Below are positions 8,748 to 16,506 of a stretch of 31,568 nucleotides of DNA, piece by piece (positions within the stretch are counted from its first letter, which is position 1; each line of letters starts with the position of its first letter). A model generated the notes under the pieces. The model worked only from the letters and a program-made list of their open reading frames with translations, did no database searches and was not told where the DNA came from. Made by a program: the position numbers and the translations under genes. The DNA lies in contig CAYRJA010000027.1 of assembly GCA_964424455.1 (NCBI GenBank), forward strand, positions 1-31,568, given 5' to 3'. Origin of the DNA: CAYRJA01 sp964424455. GTDB taxonomy: Bacteria > Bacteroidota > Bacteroidia > Chitinophagales > UBA10324.

Positions 8748-9062
8748 ATGATACAACTGATTAAAAATATTTTTGGTATCGGTACGCCGGTGGATTATAA
8801 AGAAATGATGAAAAGCGGAGCGCAGATAATTGATGTTCGCACAAAGGATGAATACCGTGGCGGTCATATCAAGAACTCTGTGAATATTCCATTGCAGAAT
8901 CTCAGCAATAATCTTTCAAAAATAAAAAAGGATAAACCGGTAATTACCTGTTGTGCATCAGGAATGCGCAGCAGTTCGGCAAGAAGAATTCTTAAAGCTC
9001 ATGGTTTTTCCGAAGTGCATAACGGCGGCGGTTGGATGAGTTTGCAAAATAAAATCAGATAA
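8748..9062 (+). CDS. single-domain rhodanese, second copy
   Basis: A 104-residue rhodanese with DVRTKDEYRGGHI (about 29-41) and active-site loop CCASGMRS, catalytic Cys69. It shares the double-Cys loop with the preceding protein, so the pair probably arose by tandem duplication, although the sequences have diverged. The GGGWMSL ending is canonical. It starts 2 bp after the previous stop and ends 2 bp before the next start. It probably acts in the cytoplasm, taking or giving sulfane sulfur in the same pathway. Why two such small rhodaneses are kept side by side is not evident; different donors or acceptors are possible. Confidence 0.92.
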   Translation: MIQLIKNIFGIGTPVDYKEMMKSGAQIIDVRTKDEYRGGHIKNSVNIPLQNLSNNLSKIKKDKPVITCCASGMRSSSARRILKAHGFSEVHNGGGWMSLQNKIR

Positions 9063-9064
9063 TC

Positions 9065-9340
9065 ATGACTGTAACAGCTAAACTAAAACAACGGATTTTC
9101 TCACAATGGACTTTCAGCAGAGTGATTTTTGCTGTAACAGGAATATTTATAGTGATACAATCTGTTATTGAACAGCAGTGGGCAGGGCTGATACTGGGCG
9201 CTTATTTTGCTTCAATGGGTATCTTTGCTTTCGGATGTGCAGGCGGCAGTTGTTACAGCAGCAGTTGCAGTACACAAACTCCCGTCAGACAAAAAACAGA
9301 AGGCAGGGATATAGAGTTTGAAGAAATAAAAACGAAGTAA
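9065..9340 (+). CDS. small Cys-rich membrane protein of sulfur operon
   Basis: 91 residues. A charged N-terminus (about 1-15) precedes one or two membrane helices (about 18-34 and 41-57). A short Cys cluster follows (FGCAGGSCYSSSC), then a hydrophilic tail. I do not recognise a named family with certainty; small inner-membrane proteins with two helices and this Cys cluster accompany rhodaneses in Bacteroidota. The cluster could accept sulfur or bind metal. The gene is embedded in the operon (2 bp upstream gap, 1 bp downstream gap). The sulfur-related role is inferred from neighbours and cysteine content. Confidence 0.75.
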   Translation: MTVTAKLKQRIFSQWTFSRVIFAVTGIFIVIQSVIEQQWAGLILGAYFASMGIFAFGCAGGSCYSSSCSTQTPVRQKTEGRDIEFEEIKTK

Positions 9341-9341
9341 G

Positions 9342-9638
9342 GTGGCTACATTTTCAGAACTTATTAATTCAGATAAGCCGGTGCTGGTGGACTTTTTTGC
9401 AGAGTGGTGCGGTCCGTGCAAAATGATGAAGCCGATATTAGAAGATCTGAAACACAAAGTAGGAGATAAGGCAACCATCATTAAGGTAGATGTGGACAAA
9501 AGTCAGCAGGCGGCTGCGGCTTATCAGATTCAGGGCGTACCGACATTGATACTTTTTAAGAATGGGAAAATCTTGTGGAGGCAATCAGGTGTTGTACCTG
9601 CAGATCATTTAGAACAAATAATAAATCAAAACCAATAG
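9342..9638 (+). CDS. trxA: thioredoxin
   Basis: A 98-residue cytoplasmic thioredoxin with the canonical active site WCGPC (Cys23 and Cys26) and the cis-proline segment GVPTLILF. It has no signal peptide. It starts with GTG one base after the preceding stop; no ATG lies nearby, so the GTG is the likely start, helped by translational coupling. Thioredoxin reduces disulfides and persulfides, and so could release sulfide from the neighbouring rhodaneses or recycle OsmC. The next gene contains a related thioredoxin domain. The genome may hold another general thioredoxin. Confidence 0.92.
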   Translation: MATFSELINSDKPVLVDFFAEWCGPCKMMKPILEDLKHKVGDKATIIKVDVDKSQQAAAAYQIQGVPTLILFKNGKILWRQSGVVPADHLEQIINQNQ

Positions 9639-9641
9639 ACA

Positions 9642-10358
9642 ATGACAAAATATTTTATTTCACTGTTTCTTTCTTCCGCTTTGTTGTTCATCAGTTGCAG
9701 CAGCGGTCAATCTCAAACTGCAAAGACCGATCTTTCGGCTACTGAATTTGCTGAGAAAATAAAAGATCTTCCGTCAGCGCCGTTGGTGGATGTACGTACA
9801 CCGGAAGAATTTTCAAAAGGTCATTTGCAAAATGCAAAGAACATCAACTGGAACGACAGCAATTTTCAATCGGAAATATCAACATTAGATAAATCAAAAC
9901 CTGTTTTGGTTTACTGCCTCAGTGGAGGAAGAAGCGCTTCTGCTGCCGCCAAAATGCGTGCAGATGGCTTTCAGGAAGTATATGAACTGCAGGGTGGTAT
10001 AATGGCATGGAGGGCATCTAACCTGCCGGAAACAACTGTTACAGCAAGCAACAATCAGTCAGGCATGAGTATGCAGCAATTTGCTTCACTGACTAATTCA
10101 GATAAAATGGTGCTGGTAGATTTTTATGCCGACTGGTGTGCTCCATGCAAAAAGATGAAGCCGTATTTAGATGAGATTTCTAATACTATGTCAGATAAAG
10201 TAACAGTTCTTCGTATCAATGCGGATGATAATCCGCAACTTTGTAAAGAACTCAAAGTAGATGGGTTGCCTGTTTTACAACTATATAAAGCAGGGAAAAT
10301 GACATGGAATAACTTAGGGTTTATCAGCAAGGAAGATGTGTTGAAGGTGTTACAGTAA
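9642..10358 (+). CDS. lipoprotein with fused rhodanese and thioredoxin domains
   Basis: 238 residues. A lipoprotein signal with lipobox FISC predicts lipidation at Cys19 and placement in the periplasm or outer envelope. Residues about 33-130 are a rhodanese domain with DVRTPEEFSKGHL and active-site loop CLSGGRS (Cys92). Residues about 143-238 are a thioredoxin domain whose active site reads WCAPC (Cys166, Cys169) in place of WCGPC, with Leu-Pro-Val at the cis-proline position. Its thioredoxin domain is clearly similar to the separate protein just upstream, so duplication followed by fusion is likely. The two domains in one chain could form a persulfide on Cys92 and reduce it in cis. This is the last gene of the operon, with a hairpin about 85 bp downstream. 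Confidence 0.92.
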   Translation: MTKYFISLFLSSALLFISCSSGQSQTAKTDLSATEFAEKIKDLPSAPLVDVRTPEEFSKGHLQNAKNINWNDSNFQSEISTLDKSKPVLVYCLSGGRSASAAAKMRADGFQEVYELQGGIMAWRASNLPETTVTASNNQSGMSMQQFASLTNSDKMVLVDFYADWCAPCKKMKPYLDEISNTMSDKVTVLRINADDNPQLCKELKVDGLPVLQLYKAGKMTWNNLGFISKEDVLKVLQ

Positions 10359-10442
10359 GGAAGATGAATTTATTCTGTCAACCGGAGGTATAATCAACAT
10401 AACTATTGCTGCTCAATCTGTTTATTAACAGGTCAAATTAAT

Positions 10443-10475
10443 AAAGGAAGAACTCCAAAGTTCTGTTATTCCTTT
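10443..10475 (+). terminator. possible terminator hairpin after the sulfur operon
   Basis: AAAGGAA (10443-10449) pairs with TTCCTTT (10469-10475), and inside it GAACT (10450-10454) pairs with AGTTC (10459-10463) around a four-base loop. A five-base bulge interrupts the right arm. There is only a weak T-run after it, so terminator function is tentative. Confidence 0.4.
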
Positions 10476-10490
10476 TAACCTTGATTATCA

Positions 10491-10517
10491 GAAACCCTGA
10501 ACAGTTTAGTAACTTTG
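10491..10517 (+). promoter_or_regulatory. Bacteroidota-type promoter of the aldehyde dehydrogenase gene
   Basis: TAACTTTG at 10510-10517 matches the TAnnTTTG -7 consensus exactly, 20 bp before the ATG of the dehydrogenase gene. A TTG at 10491-10493 could be the -33 element, with a 16 bp spacer that is somewhat short. The short distance leaves a leader of about 12 bases. Confidence 0.5.
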
Positions 10518-10536
10518 CTTAATAAATTTTCAAACC

Positions 10537-12114
10537 ATGACTACAGTAACAGCAGAATCAAAGATAAAAAATGAGATTGTTAAAGATCATGCTTTTCTCA
10601 AAGAATTATTTATAGAAGCTACCAGCGCTGGCGCATGTACCGGTACACAGTGGATAAATACAACAGGAAAAATTCATGAATCCTATTCTCCGGTTGACGG
10701 AAAGTTAATCGGTAAAGTAAAACAGGCATCGAAGGATGACTATGAGATAGTAATTCAGCAGGCAGAAAAAGCATTCAAAGAGTGGCGGCTGATTCCGGCT
10801 CCCAAGCGTGGAGAAATTGTGCGTCAGATAGGCGACGAGCTTCGTAAGTACAAGCATCCGCTCGGTCAGTTGGTATCTTACGAAATGGGAAAGAGTTTGC
10901 AGGAAGGAATGGGAGAGGTGCAGGAGATGATAGACATCTGTGACTTTTCAGTTGGACTATCGCGGCAGTTGTATGGACTGACCATGCAAAGTGAACGATC
11001 CAATCACAGAATGTACGAGCAGTGGCATCCGCTCGGAATTGTTGGAGTGGTTTCCGCTTTTAATTTTCCGGTTGCTGTCTGGAGTTGGAATGCAATGATT
11101 GCATTAGTATGTGGCGATGTGGTGGTTTGGAAACCATCTTCAAAAACTCCGCTTTGCGCAATAGCCGTTCACCACATTGTCGGTAAAGTGTTACAGAAGA
11201 ACAAAATGCCTGAAGGTGTATTGAGTTTAGTAGTCGGTTCAGGACTTGAAGTAGGAGATATTATGTTGAGTGATAAACGCATTCCGCTTATCTCTGCTAC
11301 CGGCTCTACCCGTGTAGGTATGCGCGTTGCCAAATTCACTGCTGAAAGACTGGCAAAGAGTATTCTGGAACTGGGAGGAAACAATGCGATAATCATTTCT
11401 GATAAGGCAGATCTGAATATTACTATTCCGGCGGTTGTGTTTGGCGCAGTAGGTACAGCCGGTCAGCGTTGTACAACTACCCGAAGGTTGATTATCCATG
11501 AAAAGGTTTACAATGCAGTAAAAGAAAAACTGGTACAGGTATATTCTCAGCTTCGCATTGGCGACCCGCTTGATGCAAACAATCATGTTGGTCCGCTGAT
11601 TGATACGGATGCAGTAAAAATGTTTTCACAGGCAATTGTAACAGCAAAAGAACAGGGAGGAAAAGTGCTGACAGGAGGAGAAGTGAAAACAGGAAAAGGT
11701 TTTGAAACCGGATGTTATGTTCAGCCGTGTATAATAGAGGTGGAAGGAAATCTGCCGATAGTGAAGCATGAAACTTTTGCTCCGATTCTTTACCTGATGA
11801 AGTACAAAACCATTGAAGAAGCGATTGACTTGCAGAATGATGTTCCGCAGGGATTATCGTCAGCCATCTTCACTGAAGATTTAAGAGAGGCAGAAAGATT
11901 CTTATCACTGACCGGTTCTGATTGTGGTATTGCTAATGTGAATATCGGTACCAGCGGTGCAGAAATAGGCGGCGCTTTCGGTGGCGAAAAAGAAACCGGC
12001 GGTGGTCGTGAGTCAGGCAGTGATAGTTGGAAATATTATATGCGCCGTCAGACCAACACGATTAATTACGGTAAAGATCTTCCGCTGGCGCAGGGAATTA
12101 AATTTGATATTTAA
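10537..12114 (+). CDS. amaB: aldehyde dehydrogenase, ALDH7 type (alpha-aminoadipic semialdehyde / L-piperidine-6-carboxylate dehydrogenase)
   Basis: A 525-residue NAD-dependent aldehyde dehydrogenase. The Rossmann half contains SAFNFPVAVWSWN and ISATGSTRVG. The catalytic residues are Glu278 in LELGGNNAI and Cys312 in GTAGQRCTTTRR. The C-terminal signature GGGRESGSDSWKYYMRRQT is characteristic of ALDH7 (antiquitin), which oxidises alpha-aminoadipic semialdehyde, in equilibrium with piperidine-6-carboxylate, to aminoadipate during lysine breakdown. Length and motif order are normal. It is monocistronic here, with its own promoter box and a strong terminator behind it; no other lysine-catabolism gene is in the window. 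Substrate assignment rests on the family signature. Other aldehydes are possible. Confidence 0.9.
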   Translation: MTTVTAESKIKNEIVKDHAFLKELFIEATSAGACTGTQWINTTGKIHESYSPVDGKLIGKVKQASKDDYEIVIQQAEKAFKEWRLIPAPKRGEIVRQIGDELRKYKHPLGQLVSYEMGKSLQEGMGEVQEMIDICDFSVGLSRQLYGLTMQSERSNHRMYEQWHPLGIVGVVSAFNFPVAVWSWNAMIALVCGDVVVWKPSSKTPLCAIAVHHIVGKVLQKNKMPEGVLSLVVGSGLEVGDIMLSDKRIPLISATGSTRVGMRVAKFTAERLAKSILELGGNNAIIISDKADLNITIPAVVFGAVGTAGQRCTTTRRLIIHEKVYNAVKEKLVQVYSQLRIGDPLDANNHVGPLIDTDAVKMFSQAIVTAKEQGGKVLTGGEVKTGKGFETGCYVQPCIIEVEGNLPIVKHETFAPILYLMKYKTIEEAIDLQNDVPQGLSSAIFTEDLREAERFLSLTGSDCGIANVNIGTSGAEIGGAFGGEKETGGGRESGSDSWKYYMRRQTNTINYGKDLPLAQGIKFDI

Positions 12115-12142
12115 TAGGACTTAGCTTACAGGAAGTATTTAT

Positions 12143-12182
12143 AAAAAGAGAAACATCTGTATTCACAGATGCTTCTCTTTTT
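12143..12182. terminator. strong bidirectional terminator
   Basis: AAAAAGAGAA and CATCTGT pair with ACAGATG and TTCTCTTTTT around the loop ATTC, giving a stem of about 17 pairs with one mismatch. The A-run on one side and T-run on the other make it functional on both strands. It sits between the convergent dehydrogenase and T9SS-protein genes and would serve both. Confidence 0.88.
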
Positions 12183-12196
12183 TATTTCAACCAGAG

Positions 12197-15055
12197 TTAT
12201 TCCTTAATTATTCGCTGAACAAATTCCCCTTCTTCTGAAATTACGCTCAGCAGGTAAGTTCCCTGAGCAAGATTTGACAAATCAAGAGTCGCTGACAGTT
12301 CATTACTGAATATTGCTGAGAGAACGGTTTGTCCCAAAATATTCTGAACTGTAACAGTTGCATTCAGTAAACTGCCTTTAATAATTAAATTATCACTGAC
12401 CGGATTTGGATAAATTCTGAATCCGGCGCTATTACTTAAATCTCTGATTGAAGTTGGAGCGCTGACTGTAACATCTTTACAGATAGTAAAAGAGCAATTG
12501 GAGCCATTCTTCACACTCAGACAAACATGGAAAATACCATTTGCCGTATAATCATGAACAGGATTTACTTCATTACTATGAGCGCTGCCGTCATCAAAAT
12601 TCCAATCATAAGCAGTTACATCTCCCGAAGTTCCGGCGGAGTTGAAAGTTACTTTCCTTCCTGATAGCGTAAAATCGAAATTTGCTTCCGGTGCAGGTGT
12701 TACAATAATTTTTTTGGCAAGAGAAGTATCTGTGCAGGTTCCATTCGTTGCTATAACCCGGAAATAAGAAGTCTGAGCGATTGAACCGATATAAGACGGA
12801 GAAACAGCAGAAGGTATATCCGTAAAGTTATTTACTGTAATAGAGGATTGCCATTGAACATTTCCGGTGTAACCTGTTGTGGAGATGCTTACCGGAGTTC
12901 CGCTGCAGAGAGTATCGCCTCCTGAAGAGCTGATGATTCCGGCATTGGCAGGAGCATTTATAGTTATGGTTATTTCGGAAGAAAAAACTATTGTGGGCTG
13001 AGCACACGCAGCAGTACTTGTCATTGTAACAGCAATAATATCGTTATTCTGAAGTGAATTGTCAGAATAGTATTTCGAATCGGAGCCGACATTGTTTCCG
13101 TTTTTCGTCCATTCATAAGAAGGGGCGCCGCCATAAACCGGATTGGCTGTGAAAGTAAGCGGAGTGCCCGAACAAATATTGGTTTGCGGAACGGTAATAC
13201 TTACAGACGGAGTTACTTTCGGAAGTACAGTAAAAGGATTGGGCGCAGAATAGACTGTAACCGGTGAAGCGCAAGGCGCATTAGAAGTTACTGCAACGGT
13301 CACATCATCACCGTTTACTATGTTATTGTCAATATAGGTATCGGAATTCCCACCAACAGTTACTCCATTCTTTTTCCATACATAAGTAGGATTACTTCCA
13401 CCGTTTATGATATCGAAAACATTAAAGGAAACAACAGATCCGGCGCAAATTGGTGAAGCCGCAGATCCAAGCGAGAAGGAGGGCTGCACAACCGGATTGA
13501 CCACAAGTGTTGCAGCAGTGGAAGTTGGAGTGCCGCCACAGCTTCCTGTTACAGTGCATTTATATTGATAATTGCTCATGCCGGCTGTTGCTCCGCTGAT
13601 ATTGAGTGTTGCAGTAGTAGCAGAGGAATAAACACCACCGTTATTGACAATATTCCAGGAAACGCCATTATTAGTACTCACCTGCCATTGATAAGAACCA
13701 ACCTCTCCGGAGGTAGTAACAGAAAAACTTGTGTTTTCTCCTGCACAAATAGTTTTAGAAGAAGGATTGTTTTGGATGGTTACAGATGCACAAGCTGTTG
13801 TAGAAAGGCAAGCTGTTGCCGTTCCTCCGCTCTGTTGTAAACTTACATTGTCAATGCCGGCACTAAATACCTGCGAATCATTGTACCCGCAGTTTGGCTC
13901 AAGGTAAAACAGAATACCTGTTAAGTTGGATGAAGTGGATAAATCAAATGTTACACTTACATTCACACAGGTTCTTGCCGCATCAAATTTCAGCCAGGTG
14001 CCATTTCCGTCTTTTGAACTGACTTCCACTCCGCCGATTGTAACAGAAGAAGCAGCTTTGTAACCGCCGTCCACCCACATGTAAAACCGGATAGCATCGC
14101 TGCTGCTTGGTGAAGCTTTAATGTGTGAAGCGATATAAGAATTGGATAAATCAAAATTAATAATCACTGAACTGTTGCCGGTACAATTCCATTGAGGAGT
14201 TCGTAAGAAACAACCGAAGTAGCTATTCCACGAACCGGTAAATCCGACATATCCTTCTGTACAGCCACCGGTAGAAAAATATTTTAGTCCGCCTGTTGTG
14301 CAGGTGGAAGGAGACCAGAACTTATTAGTGGGTGCAGCGCTGGTTGTGTTAAAATTAGTCGCTGTAGTAAAAGGTTCTACTGCTACTATAGTGCCGCCGG
14401 TAGCCACCCGTACATCACCGTCTTTGTTTTTTGCTTTGGCATAAAAACAATAATTAGTGGAAGCAGTCAGACCTGTTACAGTTGTTGTGCTCCAAACACT
14501 CATTGTTTGATAAACTTCTGTTACACCCAGCGAACCATTTGCCTGAACATATTGGCTGGTGGTTGTACAGTAGATGGAGTAAGTGGTATATGCCGGATTC
14601 GGATCGGGAGATTCTGCTATCAATGTAACAGTGAGTGAGTTGTTGGAAGCATTGGCTAACAGCGGTAAAGAAGGATTATCGCAAGCCGTATAAATGGGAT
14701 ACTGAGAACAGTTCTTCCATGCGCTTTGCCCGCTGCCGGTAACTGTTCTTACTCTATAATAAAAAGGCATATTGCCGATAGCGCCGGTATTATGATTATA
14801 GGTAGTGGCGTTGCTGCCCGATGACAGATTGTTCCAGATGGTTCCATCTGTTGAATATTGTAAGTCGTAAGAAGTGGCACCTGTTACAGATGACCAGGAT
14901 ATATTCAGGTAATGTGAAGCGCCATTTGCCGGTGAACCGATTGCTGCGGTGCAAGTGGCAGGCGGAGTCTGAGCATAAGAAATGAAGCTAAAGAAGGAAA
15001 CAATGAAAGCAAAGAAACCTGCTCTCATCAGTAGAGTGTAGAATGTGTTTTTCAT
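12197..15055 (-). CDS. T9SS-secreted protein with FN3/Ig-like and PKD domains
   Basis: A 952-residue secreted protein. The signal peptide covers about residues 1-28, ending SYAQ. A fibronectin-III-like domain (about 38-115) begins with the ISWSSVTGATSYDLQYS segment. Residues about 230-410 resemble a Cys-containing adhesion or lectin-like domain. Three Ig-like domains follow, each opening with an ICAG/ICSG motif, and a PKD domain (about 790-865) contains YDWNFDDGS. The last 80 residues are a type A T9SS sorting tail with YPNP at 882-885 and a final GTYLLSVISEEGEFVQRIIKE-like strand. Such proteins pass the outer membrane by T9SS and are attached to the surface or released. Adhesion is the likely role, but no ligand is evident. 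The gene stands alone and shares the bidirectional terminator. Confidence 0.9.
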   Translation of the reverse strand: MKNTFYTLLMRAGFFAFIVSFFSFISYAQTPPATCTAAIGSPANGASHYLNISWSSVTGATSYDLQYSTDGTIWNNLSSGSNATTYNHNTGAIGNMPFYYRVRTVTGSGQSAWKNCSQYPIYTACDNPSLPLLANASNNSLTVTLIAESPDPNPAYTTYSIYCTTTSQYVQANGSLGVTEVYQTMSVWSTTTVTGLTASTNYCFYAKAKNKDGDVRVATGGTIVAVEPFTTATNFNTTSAAPTNKFWSPSTCTTGGLKYFSTGGCTEGYVGFTGSWNSYFGCFLRTPQWNCTGNSSVIINFDLSNSYIASHIKASPSSSDAIRFYMWVDGGYKAASSVTIGGVEVSSKDGNGTWLKFDAARTCVNVSVTFDLSTSSNLTGILFYLEPNCGYNDSQVFSAGIDNVSLQQSGGTATACLSTTACASVTIQNNPSSKTICAGENTSFSVTTSGEVGSYQWQVSTNNGVSWNIVNNGGVYSSATTATLNISGATAGMSNYQYKCTVTGSCGGTPTSTAATLVVNPVVQPSFSLGSAASPICAGSVVSFNVFDIINGGSNPTYVWKKNGVTVGGNSDTYIDNNIVNGDDVTVAVTSNAPCASPVTVYSAPNPFTVLPKVTPSVSITVPQTNICSGTPLTFTANPVYGGAPSYEWTKNGNNVGSDSKYYSDNSLQNNDIIAVTMTSTAACAQPTIVFSSEITITINAPANAGIISSSGGDTLCSGTPVSISTTGYTGNVQWQSSITVNNFTDIPSAVSPSYIGSIAQTSYFRVIATNGTCTDTSLAKKIIVTPAPEANFDFTLSGRKVTFNSAGTSGDVTAYDWNFDDGSAHSNEVNPVHDYTANGIFHVCLSVKNGSNCSFTICKDVTVSAPTSIRDLSNSAGFRIYPNPVSDNLIIKGSLLNATVTVQNILGQTVLSAIFSNELSATLDLSNLAQGTYLLSVISEEGEFVQRIIKE

Positions 15056-15232
15056 ATATTAAAATTGGAGGTTAAAGATAAGTATATCAGAGCGTTTTGA
15101 GTTTATAAAAAATTAGATTTGGATTTAAACACATTTCATTTCAAATGCAGCGAAAAAATTCATCGTTAAACATTAAGATGGTTTATTCGTCAGCAGAATA
15201 AAGATGGTTTTGTTGCATCCTGCATTTTTTCA

Positions 15233-15265
15233 TTTAGTGCCATACAATTATTCCTGTTAATTTTG
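15233..15265 (+). promoter_or_regulatory. Bacteroidota-type promoter of the SMUG2-like glycosylase gene
   Basis: TAATTTTG at 15258-15265 matches TAnnTTTG, and a TTTAG at 15233-15237 gives a -33-like element with a 20 bp spacer. Transcription would begin around 15270, so the in-frame TTG at 15263 cannot be the start, and the ATG at 15314 becomes the best choice. Confidence 0.55.
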
Positions 15266-15313
15266 TTCTTCTTATTAAACGATATACAACACAGATGTGT
15301 TTGTTTAGTCAAT

Positions 15314-16021
15314 ATGATAGAAACATTTGCAGATAAAGTAATAGAGTTCAACCGTTGCCTTCACTATTCAGGAAAGTTGCCGAAAGGTTTTAAAGTGCTG
15401 AATCCTTATTTAGATAATCCTGAAACAATGGAAGTGATGAGTCTTTTTTATAAAAAGTATTACAACGATTCAGCAAAGCGGAAATTTATTATCGGAATTA
15501 ATCCGAGCCGGAACGGTGCCGGTGTTACAGGTGTTCCGTTTACAGACACCAAGCGATTGTATAGCGCTTGTGGGATAAAGATGCAGTCAGCGCACACTCA
15601 TGAAGTTTCTTCTGTTTTTGTTTATGATATGATAGAAGAATACGGCGGCGCTAAATCTTTCTATAAACACTTTTATATCAATTCGCCTTTTCCGTTGGCT
15701 ATCGTCCGTTATGCAAAAGGCGGCAAGTGGCTGAACGCAAACTATTATGACGATCCGAATCTTTTTGAAAAGGTGAAAGAGTTTATGATTGAATCATTAA
15801 AAAAACATATCAGTATGGGATTGGATACTTCTGAAGTATTTATTCTTGGAAAGAAAAATGCTGAGTTTATAAAAAAGCTGAATGATGAAGCGAATCTGTT
15901 CAGTAAGCTGACTGCATTAGAGCATCCGCGTTTTATTCAACAGTATAAGTCAAAGGAGAAGCAAAGGTATATTGACCAATACTTGCTTGCATTAGGAAAT
16001 AAAATACTTAAAGATTTGTAA
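15314..16021 (+). CDS. SMUG2-family uracil-DNA glycosylase-like protein (DUF4918)
   Basis: 235 residues from ATG 15314; an in-frame TTG 51 bp upstream is less likely because it overlaps the promoter. The uracil-DNA glycosylase-fold motif FIIGINPSRNGAGVTGVPF (about 58-76) is the active-site loop of the SMUG2 branch. The later EVSSVFVYDMIEEYGG and HPRFIQQYK segments match the same family; the HPRFI motif carries the second catalytic/DNA-binding loop His. Members remove uracil or related damaged bases from DNA. The gene is single, with a DUF488 gene 49 bp downstream. The fold assignment is firm; activity on uracil is inferred. Confidence 0.82.
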   Translation: MIETFADKVIEFNRCLHYSGKLPKGFKVLNPYLDNPETMEVMSLFYKKYYNDSAKRKFIIGINPSRNGAGVTGVPFTDTKRLYSACGIKMQSAHTHEVSSVFVYDMIEEYGGAKSFYKHFYINSPFPLAIVRYAKGGKWLNANYYDDPNLFEKVKEFMIESLKKHISMGLDTSEVFILGKKNAEFIKKLNDEANLFSKLTALEHPRFIQQYKSKEKQRYIDQYLLALGNKILKDL

Positions 16022-16070
16022 ACTAATTTTTAGAAGAAATGTATTATTAGTTAGGTGTTTCACATTTAAA

Positions 16071-16427
16071 ATGAATGTTATGAAAATAAAAATGAAAAGA
16101 ATTTATGTGGAAGCCGAGCCTCAGGATGGATACAGATTATTGGTTGACCGGCTCTGGCCTCGTGGCATTTCCAAAGAAATGGCAGCAATTGATGAGTGGG
16201 ATAAAGACATTGCACCATCGGCAGAATTACGAAAGTGGTTTAGTCATATTCCTGAGCGATTCACAGAATTTTCAAAACGATATAAGGAAGAACTGAAAGA
16301 CAAAACAGATGATTTGAAAAGAATTAAGTCTCTTTCCAATAAGCAAACTGTTACACTTCTTTATGGTGCAAAAGACATTCATAATCAGGCAACTGTTCTG
16401 TTAGAGGTACTTGCCAGAATGAAGTAA
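16071..16427 (+). CDS. DUF488 (YeaO-like) family protein
   Basis: 118 residues, full length for the YeaO subgroup of DUF488. The hallmark segment LLVDRLWPRGISKE is near residues 23-36, and WDKDIAPSAELRKWFSH follows. The C-terminus holds TLLYGAKD, again typical. Structures in the family show an alpha/beta fold with conserved Arg and His residues, but the molecular function is unknown. It has several possible starts (16071, 16080 and 16092); the second and third give a shorter leader before KRIYVE. It lies 49 bp after the glycosylase gene and 79 bp before aconitase. Confidence 0.88.
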   Translation: MNVMKIKMKRIYVEAEPQDGYRLLVDRLWPRGISKEMAAIDEWDKDIAPSAELRKWFSHIPERFTEFSKRYKEELKDKTDDLKRIKSLSNKQTVTLLYGAKDIHNQATVLLEVLARMK

Positions 16428-16464
16428 CAGATGTTGGCTATCTTTAGTAGTTATATTCTTATTT

Positions 16465-16493
16465 TTTGATTTGTATAGTTTGTTTAATTTTTG
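16465..16493 (+). promoter_or_regulatory. possible promoter of acnA
   Basis: A TTTG at 16465-16468 and a TAATTTTTG at 16485-16493 resemble -33 and -7 elements with a 16 bp spacer; the -7 has one extra base against TAnnTTTG. It lies 13 bp before the aconitase ATG. Tentative. Confidence 0.3.
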
Positions 16494-16506
16494 TTAATAA
16501 TCATCC

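Noticed and set aside
13565..13840. 91-codon frame opposite the T9SS protein
   Set aside because: It lies wholly inside a clear gene on the other strand and has a random-looking, Cys/Ser/Arg-rich translation.
16021..16052. AACTAAT/ATTAGTT inverted repeat after the glycosylase gene as a terminator
   Set aside because: The loop is about 18 bases and no T-run follows, so a terminator is unlikely.
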